A DNA stretch of 64,000 nt from Aedes albopictus (taxonomy: Eukaryota > Arthropoda > Insecta > Diptera > Culicidae). The notes under the pieces were generated by a model that was given only the letters and a program-made list of their open reading frames with translations, searched no databases and was not told where the DNA came from. How positions within the stretch are numbered: position 1 is the first letter of the stretch; every line of letters begins with the position of its first letter. A program made the translations under genes and the position numbers. Below, piece after piece: positions 10,893 to 21,539 of this stretch. Location of the stretch: assembly GCF_035046485.1 (NCBI RefSeq), contig NC_085137.1, positions 255,834,733 to 255,898,732 on the forward strand. Direction: 5' to 3'.

Positions 10893-11136
10893 GGACAGAC
10901 TTGTTGGAATCCCGAAATGCCCGCCACAATGGCCAACTTTGTCACCTACTCACGATTTCGAGCGCACAAATCTCTTCGTAAACAAAACCAACGCACCTGA
11001 GCTTCTTATTTTAAGCTTATTTCATGCGAGCGAGAACAGAATAATGAAATGCACTATTGTTTGAAGCTTGGTTCTTGAGATTTGTGCTTCTGAAGTTTTG
11101 ATGCACTGTTAAAGCGGGATTTCATGCCGCTTGTCC
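10893..11136. mobile_element. TTAA-flanked MITE, 244 bp
   Basis: Bounded by TTAA at 10889-10892 and 11137-11140. Ends are GGACAGACTTGTTGGAATCC and the inverted GGGATTTCATGCCGCTTGTCC. The copy at 44492-44735 has the same length and the same interior, inverted. Confidence 0.8.
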
Positions 11137-11140
11137 TTAA

Positions 11141-12575
11141 GGTAAATATATAAAACTTATTATCGCGTTAAGTATCATACAGGCGAAACTGCAGTGATCG
11201 ATTTCTCTTCATAGATTTTCTCTTTGGTAATAACTGTGCTGGCAAAACAGTTTCGGTTGTTTTTATTGTTCTAGATGCTAGTCATAGTTGTCCTTCACCG
11301 AATCGTATCAAGAGATCATCCGAATATTGGACGAATTTCCCGGAATAATCCGAAGAGAAAATCGATGAAGGGAAATTGATCATTGTAGATACGCCCGTAT
11401 GATACTCAGCGTGAGAACTATGTCCTGAATTTGTTCAACTTGCTGTTAAAAGGCTGAATACCCCTGAAGTCATTATAATACAAACTGCAACGGTTTGGGT
11501 ACTAAAAATTTTGCCATTAAAAGTGTACATGAAATCGAAGTGCATTAAATCGAGGGTCTATATAATCGAGGACCCACTAAATCAAGGTATAACTTGTTGG
11601 ACCCACTTTCAAGCGATGCTGACTCAAATTTTTTATTTATATTTTAGAAAATGTTACAATTTAAGAGTTAAACGTAAACACAATTGTTGTTGTAATTAAA
11701 ATCACATGAAATATTTGTAGGTTCTGTTGATAATATTCATAGTTGCATCGTCAGGATAACAAAAGAACTGTAAGATTTCCGGATACACGATAAAAATTCC
11801 ATCAAGAAGCTTGTTTTGTGAAATGCTGAATCCCAAGAGAAACATTGCAATCCTGAAATTGTGAATTTTACAGAAACATTGTGTATCTAAGAAGTTGTGG
11901 ATATGTTTTGGTAGGGCGATACCTTAAATGAATCGGGATTCCAGAAAAAATACATACAGCAAGCTTAAAATTTTAAGAAAAATCTAGGATTTTTTTAGAA
12001 AGTTCATGATTTTGGGAATACGATGGTGATTTTAGGAATTTTTTCATAAATACCGTCAAGAAAAGAAAAATCAGAATCTATCATGGGGATTCCATAAGAA
12101 TTATTTTTGATATTGCATCAATAAGATAAATGCTCGTTAATTCCACCAGGACCTTCACCATAGATTCCAACAAAAACTTTTTCAATTTTCTTCCAAAAAT
12201 TCCACAAAACAGGCTAAAAAGATTGCCTCGTAAATCCTTCCATAATTTATCTAGTGCATCTTCAACAATTACCCCAAAAATACTAGGAATTCGATTATTT
12301 TTTAAAATAATTCCAATAAATAGATTCTTTCAAAAATACTTCCATAGATTCCTCTAGGAGTTCCAAGAGGAGTCCCTTCTGATACAATATTATTTAGGAA
12401 TCCTTGAAGAAATTCTTATAGGAACTCATACAGCGATTCTATCAATTAACCCGCCACAAATTCTTTAAAATTTTTCCATTAATTCATCCACAGTTTTCTT
12501 TAATAAACGATTCGAAAATTCTGCCAGGTGTTACTCTAGATATACTTCCAGAAATAAATGAGTATGTACAATAGG
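11141..12575. other. AT-rich stretch without a recognisable gene
   Basis: No gene, SINE or clear TIR pair. From about 12130 it grades into decayed TTCC/GGAATTCC repeats. Confidence 0.5.
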
Positions 12576-12734
12576 GGGATTCACTTAACAGCGTAAACTG
12601 ATTAAACGTCGCGATCACCAAGGCAATCTTTGATTATTTCATTCGCAAAATCAAGAAACATTCAAAATAAGCAGAAAAACTTGGCTTACGCAGCAATTTA
12701 ATCCGCTTAGTGAGTACCCAGAGTACCCCTAATA
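12576..12734. mobile_element. MITE-like repeat with TAGGGG ends
   Basis: Starts TAGGGGGATTCACTTAACAG and ends AGAGTACCCCTA; inner arms AACAGCG and CGCTTAG pair partly. The interior is shared with 6472-6622. Confidence 0.5.
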
Positions 12735-12831
12735 TTAAGAATATTTTTTAGAAGAACTTCTGAAAGAAACTCGGAAGGAGTTTTTAGAGAAACCTCTGTA
12801 GAAAATCCTAAAGGAAAAAATAATTCGTTAA

Positions 12832-13035
12832 GGTGAACATATGACAAAACCGCTCCTTAAATGTTCAAGAGCACAAATCTGAAGAAGCAAATGTCGATTT
12901 GCGCTGAAAAGTTGGTCGATTGGTCGTCGAAGCCAGTGAGTAACCAATCGATCAACTTTTCAGCTCAAACCGACATTCGATTCTTCAGATTTGTACTCTT
13001 GATAATTTGAGATGTGGCTTCATCATATCTTCACC
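12832..13035. mobile_element. TTAA MITE of the GGTGAA family
   Basis: Begins GGTGAACATATGA after TTAA (12828-12831) and ends TATCTTCACC before TCAA (a mutated TTAA). Internal stem TTGGTCGATTGGTC pairs with ACCAATCGATCAACTTTTC. Same family as 39828-40028 and the half copy at 43203-43298. Confidence 0.8.
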
Positions 13036-13039
13036 TCAA

Positions 13040-13740
13040 TGAGCTTTCAGAGATCCCTATAGGAATTTCGACAGATTTTCCTAAGAGTTCTTTCGTGTTT
13101 CCGCCAGAAAATTTTCTAGCAATTCCTGTAAATATTGCAAAATGAAGATCTTCAGACGTTTCTGCAAAGATTCCACTAAAATTTCCTTCAGGAGTTCTTC
13201 CAGACATGAAATCGTGTCTTCCAGAAATTTATCCAGGAATTCATTCAAAGATTTTTATTCGAAATTTTTTTTCATTTACGAGTTTCTCTAAGAACTATTT
13301 CAAGAACTACTCCAGAAGATACACTAGATATTCTCCCAGAAGTTCTTTCAGTTATCGCTTAAGTAGTTCTTCAAGAGTTTCCTCCAGAATTTGTGTCAGA
13401 GAATTCACCAAAAACTCAACAAGGAATTCTACCAGGAACTCCACTACAGAATCCTCAACGAAGCCCTCCAGTAGTTCCTCCAATAACTCCCAAAGGAATG
13501 CTTTAAGGAGTTTCTCCTAAATTGCATTCAGGATGCAGAAGTTGCTTCAGAGATTATTTCAAGAGTTCCACCACATTTCCTTTGGATCTTTTTCCATGAA
13601 TTTCTCCAGAGTTTCCGAAAACAAGAGCACAAAAAATCCAAATTCTTTCAGCTTCTTTAATTATGTACCAAAAATTCTTTCACGAATAGCTCTACAGATT
13701 CCAAGGTTTCCTTTTAAGATGCGTCTCTTCTAGGATATGC
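13040..13740. repeat. Degenerate GGAATTCC array, TTC orientation
   Basis: AGGAATTC, TTCCAGAAAT and similar motifs at 15-30 bp spacing. Ser/Asn/Arg-rich reading frames at 13206-13520 are repeat translations. Confidence 0.6.
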
Positions 13741-13968
13741 CTTCGAATTTCATCACCTTTCCTCTTTCTTATTCCCTGCCTATTTATCATTTCTCTCAGG
13801 TAGATGATGAAATAGGCTCATATATGGCGATAGAACTAATGTCCCAAATAGAGGATAACGTTCCTCTGGAGCCGGCCTTCTGATACCTGATACTAAAAAT
13901 TCTACTGAAAACTCCTCTAGAGATTCAAATTTTTCCTATTGAGATTACCTCTGGAGAAATATATGGAC
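13741..13968. other. Unclassified spacer
   Basis: No gene seen between the array and the SINE. Confidence 0.4.
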
Positions 13969-14157
13969 TGAATTATTTTTTTTTTATCTGTATTAACGAG
14001 ATTTTTAGCCCTAGGCTAGTTCATCTCGGGATCCACGCTTTACTTCCCTTCCGAAGGAAGAACTCACATCTTGCGAGTTTGTCGGGAGTGGGATTCGATC
14101 CCAGGTCCTCGGCGTGATAGTCAAGTGTTCTAACCATTACACCAGGTCCGCTCCTCA
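13969..14157 (-). mobile_element. tRNA-derived SINE
   Basis: Minus strand shows an A box in GGTGTAATGGTTAGAAC and a B box in GGATCGAATCCCACTC, spaced as in a tRNA. A body and the 3' end GGGCTAAAAATCTCGTTAAT with an A-rich tail follow. Flanks ACTGAATTATTTT and ACTGTAATAATTTT may be an imperfect target duplication. A tRNA gene is unlikely given the tail and the poor acceptor stem. Confidence 0.75.
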
Positions 14158-15136
14158 ACTGTAATAATTTTCTAAGGAGTCTATAGTAGAATTCCTGGAA
14201 TCTGTTATGTAAATCACAAGAATTGTGTAAATCCGATTACCTGTTCGCACGACAAATCGTGACGTACACACTATATTCCATTTGATTTTATATAGATTAT
14301 TTTAAATTACAATATAAAAACTTTTAAATCGGGTGACCGTGATCAACCACTGGAAAAGTATTCTAAGAATCAAATCTCATGTGTGTTTGAAGTTTTATAT
14401 CTCTGAATAGAAAAATGCTTCAAAACTCTCACAGCTGATGGTAAATAATAGTTCCGGTAAATAATAAAACTAAGATCGATTAATTAGAGATTGACCCACA
14501 TTTTAAGCCAAAATCAATCTACAAAATTACCAACCAATAAGGCTGCTCTACGTAGCATAGCGCTTCGCTTTTCAGGTGATGTTTACAGATATGCTAACGT
14601 TCTAAATACTCCAGCAGTATTGTTCATGTCATCTGCAAAGCAGATAAATTGACCGGATTTCGACCTCAATTGTTTGGCCCGGCTCGTAGTATGAATATAC
14701 CTTCCAGAACGATAAGATGGGAATGAATGCGATAAACAAAGTTTGTCGCAATTTAACAAATCCTATATCGTTGCTTTGCGCAATCTGGAAAACTTTCTGA
14801 TGATGCCTAACTGCTCCATTGAATTTATTGGAAAAATTAACATACTTTAGTCAGCTATATAGAATAGACTTTTACTTGACACGATTTGAACGGGTTGATT
14901 GAACATTCGTAGTCGATCTCGCGCTTCTGCATACAAGTTGCTCCTAAGACACCTGCTAAAATTATGAATCTCATCCAACACCCACTCCCTGCAGTACTAC
15001 AATGCTCGCAGACCTACAGTAGTACGATTAGTGTGTCAGATGTAAACTGGAGATATGTAAATTCACTAACAAGTTATCAATCAAAGTGTTTATCATTATA
15101 TCTCTGCCGCATGTGCACTGTGCAGCATAGTTGTCC
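14158..15136. other. AT-rich stretch without a recognisable gene
   Basis: I see no coding exon, RNA gene or paired repeat. It could be unique intergenic DNA or an old repeat. Confidence 0.45.
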
Positions 15137-15138
15137 TA

Positions 15139-16722
15139 CACTCCCGTGCAAAAGTTTGGGGTCACCCCCTCAAAAACATGGAAATGTTTTTCAGTCATAT
15201 CTCAGTCATCTTTCATTTAATCCAGTCGTTCTCAGACTCTATCGAAAGATAAAGAGTTGGATTTGATTCGTAGGTACTTTCCACAAATTTTATATGAAAT
15301 TTTTAGTATAAAAAGTTTACCTAAACTTACATGTTTTGCCTAAATCTGTACGAAAAATTGTTTTGCGTGTAATTCAAAATTGGGTCGACCAAATTTTAAA
15401 AATAAAGTTGCATTAGAACCCTATTTCTATCCTCTTTTAGAGCCATTCACTAGATTTTAGCGGAAAAACTCATAATATAATTTAAATTATCGAGTTAGGT
15501 TTACAAGTCACCGTGCAAAAGTTTGGGGTCACCCCTTAAGATGCTGCATCGTGCAAAAGTTTGGGGTCACCTTCCAAATGAAGTCTGAGTCGGATTTTTG
15601 TTCAAATCGTCATTTATTTTTGGTGCAACTTCAATTCTTTCTTTGATAGTTGAATGGCAAGACACAGAAATGGTTATGAAATGTTCATAAATTAAGTTCT
15701 CGACTAAGTTAAGGCGGAAAATGGTATATAAATCCATACTAAATCAACTAAGTACGTTATATAAAGCGCCAAAGAGGATGGAAGTGAGATTAAAATGACT
15801 GATTCGTGAATTGTACCCTAATAACTGTAAGTATTATAACCACAAACATACCATTACCCCAAAATCCATAAGTTTAAGGAATGTTACATATTTTAATTTA
15901 AATGGCATTTTCATCAAAAAGTTATCCCTTTGCTTTGCACCAAAATACTAAATCTCTAATAGTACATTCGGAGAAATGACATTCATTGTAATGGTTTTTG
16001 GGAAAATTGAATATTTGTGTTTTTAACACTTACAGTTAAATAGGGCAGAATTCACGAATTAGTCATTTTTATCTCACTTCTATCCTTTTTCGCACTTTAT
16101 ATAACGAACTTAGCTGATTTAATATGGATTTTACATACTATTTTCTACCTTAACTTAGTCTAGAACTTAGTTTATGAACATTTCATAACCATTTCTGTGT
16201 CTTGCCATTCAACTATCATAGAAGGAATTGGAGTTGCACCAAAAAAAATTACGATTTGAATAAAAATCCGACTCAGACTTCATTTGAAGGGTGACCCCAA
16301 ACTTTTGCACGATGCAGCATACTAAGGGGTGACCCCAAACTTTTGCACGGTGATTTGTAAACCTAACACGATAATTTAAATTATGTTATGATTTTTTTCG
16401 CTAAAATCTAATGAATGGCTCTCAAAGAGGATGGAAATAGGGCCCTAATGCAACTTTAATTTCAAAATTTGGACGACCCAATTTTGAATTACACGCAAAA
16501 CAATTTTTCGTACAGATTTAGGAAAAACATGTAAGTTTAGGTAAACTTTTTGTACTAAAAATTTCATATGCAATATGTGAAAAGTACCTACGGATCAAAT
16601 CCTGCTCTTTATCTTTCGATAGAGTCTAAGAACGAGTGGATTAAATGAAAGATGACTGAGATATGACCGAAAAACATTTCCATGTTTTTGAGGGGGTGAC
16701 CCCAAACTTTTGCACGGGGGTG
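15139..16722. mobile_element. Near-complete foldback with six copies of its terminal motif
   Basis: The element is inverted on itself around about 15930, so each arm is roughly 790 bp. Ends are CACTCCCGTGCAAAAGTTTG and its inverse, flanked by TA at 15137-15138 and 16723-16724, as in Tc1/mariner (ITm) insertions. The core GTGCAAAAGTTTGGGGTCAC occurs at both ends and twice more in each arm (about 15513 and 15551, and 16289 and 16329). No transposase is present. Confidence 0.85.
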
Positions 16723-16724
16723 TA

Positions 16725-17690
16725 TGTTCTGTGGGAAATCCCTAAACGCGATATTCTCGGTCAAAATGTCTTCCTTTCATTATTTTATTATTTCAATTCA
16801 TAAAAGAATAATATGAAATTTCTTTTTCGAAATCTTTTGTTTCTTTGAGACCTTTTGAGAATTATTTCGAATGGAAATCACTCAAAGAAGGCTTTCTTGT
16901 TACCCTTTTTATTTTGTTAAAAAATAAGTAATAATTATAATAATCTATCAAAGTTCTTCATTGCAGTAGCTTCTGGCGATTGTTTCGATTTTATTTTCTA
17001 GATTACTTCAGGTTGTTTGAAATTATCACGAATGACAAGCAGGGTTGTCCAAACTGAATCATCCTAGACTATTAAGTATAGCGACGTTCAATTGCCACTC
17101 AACGTTCAACATGGAAGTTCGGTAATTACATGCTGTTACATTGTTACACCTTTTTTTTACAGTACATCCTACAGCTAGGATAAAAATAAACTCATCCTCC
17201 TCAAGGCAGAAAACTCGAAGCCACTTTTCACCGACTTCTCCAGCTTGACCCTGCTTTAGTCAGTCATGTGAGTTGTTAACACCTTTCCCCGATGACGATG
17301 CCAAGGACATTGTTTCCCCCTAATCAACACCAAACTGAAACATCCACACTTGCAAAACATCTAGGGATCGCCTCCCAATATACCCACCTCTCATATGCAG
17401 CATCTGTCAAACACTGTCCACCACCTCAGCCGGAAAACGCATGTTATTCAACTTCAAAAGAACCTTCTGTTCAACGCGCTCTCAAAAAGGTCGGTGATGC
17501 GTTGCTTGCACTAGACCAAACCGTCACGTCACGACGTCTTCAACCAGAAGCTGGTCACAAAACAGACACTCGTCGTCACATATGCACACAGAAGGTAAAG
17601 ATTATCGTAAATAGCTGCGGAGATTGTGTCAAATGTTCATCAAACGGCACAGAATAGAATGGGGTAAACACAAGACACCAGTTTAGCAAA
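16725..17690. other. Mostly unique-looking DNA without a supported gene
   Basis: An open stretch at 17292-17657 (121 codons) has mixed composition and resembles no family I know. It could be part of a host untranslated region. Nothing else is visible. Confidence 0.4.
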
Positions 17691-18500
17691 TGCACATACA
17701 CAACTTCAAAACAGCTTTACGCTCTCTCTACTGCTGGATCCGTTGATCGCATCAGCACTCTTCTTGCTTCCCAAACTAAAAACACTTCCCACAAGTCTCT
17801 TCTTGCTCCACACTCTCTGGACGCGCCGCCCTGCTCCCAAGTCTCGTTTGGGTCCCCTTTGACCTCGTCGTCGTCCCGTCCCCTATAACGTCCTACACAA
17901 GACGTCGCCTCACGCGCGCGTTTGAGGACACCGAAGCACGGCTGGGCTCGAAGGGTGGCAGCGCCGCTCCCGACAACCCAAGATGTAACGCAGAACCGCA
18001 CAAGTCAACCGCGGGGAGAACGACCGTGCACCGGACATAAACATGCACACATACAAATAAAAAACCTTCTCACGACACAAAACACGCAAAAGAACCGGAG
18101 GTTTTCCCGAAAATCCGACCGTCGCGACTCACGTTCCAAACTGGACTGATTGAACGGCGGTGGCGTCGCGTTTCTTGCGCCCGTCGCGGTCTCTCGCGGA
18201 GTTTCTCTGAGTGCCGTCTCCGGTCCAGACGACCCGCGTTACAACGGCAACTTGCGCCGTTAATGCACATGCGCATCGCTCGCCATCAGCTGACTATATC
18301 ACTATTATGGCGACGATGACGACGACGACGGCGAGGTGGACGGTGAGATCTTTCCATCATCAGACAGACAGACGGTTTGGTTTGGTTTGGTTTGGTCTGA
18401 GCTCGGCTGGAGGCTTGGCGTGTGGGGTGTGCATGGTGAGGAACCTCATTCACAAGGTAATCACGCGCAATCCACGAGAGAGAAGTGCACGTGGAATGGG
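17691..18500. promoter_or_regulatory. CpG-rich candidate promoter or noncoding first exon
   Basis: GC- and CpG-rich DNA (for example CGTCGCGTTTCTTGCGCCCG), unlike the AT-rich surroundings and lacking TE ends. On the minus strand an initiator-like TCAGTC near 18145 is followed by a splice-donor-like AACGTGAGTCGC near 18135. On the plus strand GGACGGTGAGAT near 18340 could also be a donor. A TTTGG microsatellite lies at 18377-18396. No convincing long protein is encoded. This is inference; a decayed GC-rich repeat is possible. Confidence 0.3.
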
Positions 18501-18772
18501 AACTACGAGCTTATTTTTTGCCGTCTCTGCGTTTGTGCTCTCCGGCTGGTATGTTTTCGTTTTGTTTGTAGGGGAATTGTGGTTCGAATGTGCGAATCCT
18601 TTCTTTATCGTTAAGCTTGCAAAGTCAGTATTTTTTTGTTTTTATGTAACTAATTAAGTGTACCAGAAAGTATGGGCCAAACTTTTCAGTTTCACCAGTT
18701 GGAGAAAGATCCAGGAATAAATTTGATAAACTAATTTTCTGACATATCCTGCTTTAATGTACATACAATATA

Positions 18773-18852
18773 CTGCCATTCTACGCATAATTGTTCCATT
18801 TTATAAGGGATTCCCGTTATATAACATTGGACAATTGGGCGTAGAACGGCAG
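18773..18852. mobile_element. 80-bp hairpin MITE
   Basis: CTGCCATTCTACGCATAATT pairs with AATTGGGCGTAGAACGGCAG, flanked by TA on both sides. It has almost no loop beyond a short AT-rich centre. Confidence 0.65.
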
Positions 18853-20094
18853 TACTACCACCGACGAACCGACGTGACAGTCCCAAGAAACAATTATTCA
18901 TTTAAGAAACGTTGCTTAAAGCAGTGCTATTAAACCATACGTTGAATTATATTTGGTTTAGTTGAAATTAAACCATTGTTCAACTCTTGTTAGCCCAGAA
19001 ATGGAGAATCTGTTCAACTACTACCGTTCTATAAGCATTGTGAAATTTATGTTTATTCAATGATCGTACCTCGGTTATGAAGCGGTTGTTCAACGTGCAA
19101 ACCATCCGTTATTTACAAATATTTCAGAAACTTTTCTTCAACGTTTATTAAACGAAGACATGTGATGCTTTTTTGTACAATCGTCTAATAAAGGTCGAAG
19201 ACATTATTATAGCCAACTAGTTGCTTAGTTCATAATAACATGCTTTCTACGGCAACTATTCCACTACAATTCAATCAAAACAGAAGAAATCATTTCTATT
19301 TATAGATTTGATTGACTTAATGCTGTAAAGAAGTTTCTTGAACGTTTTCTCATAATAACTGTATCAATAAATTAGCAAAAATGTATTATTTCTGTGCATT
19401 TTCACAAATGTATTCTAATTGAAGCAATTTCATGTAACCTATAGCAACGCATTTGAATTACATTCTTATGGAACAACTCACAACTATGACAAGACTCGAA
19501 CTTGGGACCCACTCAGTGGCGTAGCAAGGGGGGGGGGCGGAGGGTGCGGTCCGCACCGGGCCCCCGAATCTAGGGGGCCTCCAAATCAGGGCAGGTCTAG
19601 TGTTATAAACCTTCCCTGATTTGGAGGCCCCCTGAATTCGGGGGCCCAGTTTGAATAAAGTTCTGTGATTAGCGAAAGATTCCTACATATAAGTATAAGT
19701 TAAATACTTGCCGATCTGCTGAAAGGTATGTAGGGGCCTCTTCATGATTATCAAGAGATTTTGGAATGGGTAACACAGATGGCTATTTTGATGTTCTATT
19801 ATTAACAATTATAAATATACACACTTTATTCATGTAGTTTCGTTAGTTTTGTTTATATTAATTTGATGACTACTCTTTGCATCTGCAGGAGCCCCAAAAT
19901 ACAATAAAAAATGTGTTCGAAATCAAAATTGAATTTTACGATATTCAGTACCGATATGGAAGTATAATTCATGAGCATTATGAAAATGTCCCTGATATCC
20001 TAACCACAGAACCAAACATAGGTGTTGATTTAGCATAAGATAGCAGCTGAAATTCAGGGGCCCCATTTATCAAAATTAAGAACTGAACGCATGT

Positions 20095-20780
20095 TACGTT
20101 CTTGAAGGGTTTCTGCGGGAATTCCTTCGGGCAAGAATATATTTTTCGATTTATCAGGCAGTTACTTCAAAGACCTCTACAAAAATTCCTCTATGATTTA
20201 CTTCAGAACTTTTTTCAGAGATTGCTTAAGAAAACTTTCTAAGCATTGGTTTACGAATACTTACAATGATTGCTTCAGGAGCTCCTCCTGACATTTCTTC
20301 AAGAATTTCTTCAAACAATTATCAAGAAATCCTTCAGGAATTCCTTTGAGATTTTTTTGTAAGAATTTCTTCAAGCAGTCGTTCAGAAATACCATTTCGG
20401 AACCGTTCATAAAGCCATTCAAGGATTATTTCATGAAACTCTTCAAGAAATCCTTCAGATGGACCTCAAGGAATTTCTCCAAGAATGATTTTAGAGATTT
20501 CTTCAAGAAGGAATCTTGCAGTAGTTCCTCATGGAAAATATATTTGATGATTTTTTGAGATTTTTGAAGCCATACCCGAATGGATCCTTATGAGATTTTC
20601 CAAAGAAATTTGAATGTATTCTCGAAGGAACTCTTGTAGAAATGTCTGTAGGATTTTTTGTTGAAATTTCTAAAAAAAAATCTTTAAGAATCGCCTAGAT
20701 GAATTCTAAGATGTATTAGGAAAAAATGATTGGGTTGATTTTGGAGGTATATCTGATGATGTTCTGGAAGGATTACTACA
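20095..20780. repeat. Degenerate GGAATTCC array, TTC orientation
   Basis: TTCAAGAATTTCTTC and TTCAGGAATTCC units within the left half of the hAT-like element. Confidence 0.6.
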
Positions 20781-20857
20781 TTAGTAGTACTACAAGTACT
20801 AGGAGTACTATGTGCAATTACTTAAAGGATTCCTGAAAAAAAAAAACTGTAAGCAGA

Positions 20858-21355
20858 GTGCTGGATAATGTAGGGAATCACAGAACTGAAAAAATTGGGA
20901 AAAAGTTTTTGTTGTGGCAAGCCAATTGTTCATCTGGCTTAAAGAGTTCATCGTATTTCGCAATGGGAACAATAAACGGTGAAAATATCAGAAAGGAATG
21001 CGTCAAAAAACGACTTCTACCCGTCTACCGAAAACATACGGATCCTTCATTGTTTTGGCCGAATCTGGCATCCGCTTATTACGCTTCTTCTACACTAGAG
21101 ATGCTCAAGAAGGAAAAAGTCGATTTTGTCGAAAAATGGCAAAATCCACCAAACTTCCCTAAACTACGTCCTGTCAAAAGATACTGAACAATAATTAAGC
21201 GAGAACTCAAGAATGATGAAAGAGAAGCCAGCTCTGTTAATTGCTTCAAGAAAATTTGGTCTACGGCACACCAAAAGATTATGGAGAAAGTTGTGCAGAA
21301 TCTATTGGGAGGTATCAAGAGGAAAGTCCAAGCGTTCTTCAGAAATGCGAAGTAA
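20858..21355 (+). pseudogene. Tc1/mariner-type transposase fragment (C-terminal half)
   Basis: Reads as the DDE catalytic C-terminal half of an IS630-Tc1-mariner transposase: a block near IRKECVKKRLLPVYRKH, then FWPNLASAYYAS with the second acidic region, then NPPNFPKLRPVKRY, the conserved stretch just before the third acidic residue region. The next codon is TGA (21185-21187) where the family usually has Trp. The frame then stays open to TAA at 21353 (TIIKRELK...FFRNAK). The N-terminal DNA-binding half is missing and no matching TIRs frame it. It sits inside the hAT-like element's repeat arrays, so it is a passenger or an older nested insertion, not that element's own enzyme. Confidence 0.75.
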
Positions 21356-21539
21356 ATGTTCAAACTCATGTGAATTTGTTCACATATATGTTGATTGTCA
21401 CTTATAAAAAATAAACTTATGAATTTGTTCGAAAATAAATATTTTCTATTGATAAACAGGTGTCCACTTTCTTTAATGAACAGTCCTTATCACCCATATC
21501 GTCTGGGAGCTACAGAGGAGGTGGCGCGTGGAAGAACTA

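Noticed and set aside
13206..13520. Ser/Asn/Arg-rich 104-codon frame
   Set aside because: Low-complexity translation of the GGAATTCC array.
13969..14157. Functional tRNA gene on the minus strand
   Set aside because: The tRNA-like head is followed by a SINE body and A-rich tail.
14158..15136. Hidden host gene
   Set aside because: No open frame of size, no exon-like composition and no splice-site pattern that I could support.
18211..18657. 148-codon plus-strand coding gene
   Set aside because: Composition is mixed, the frame crosses a TTTGG microsatellite, and a second frame is equally open; no family is recognisable.
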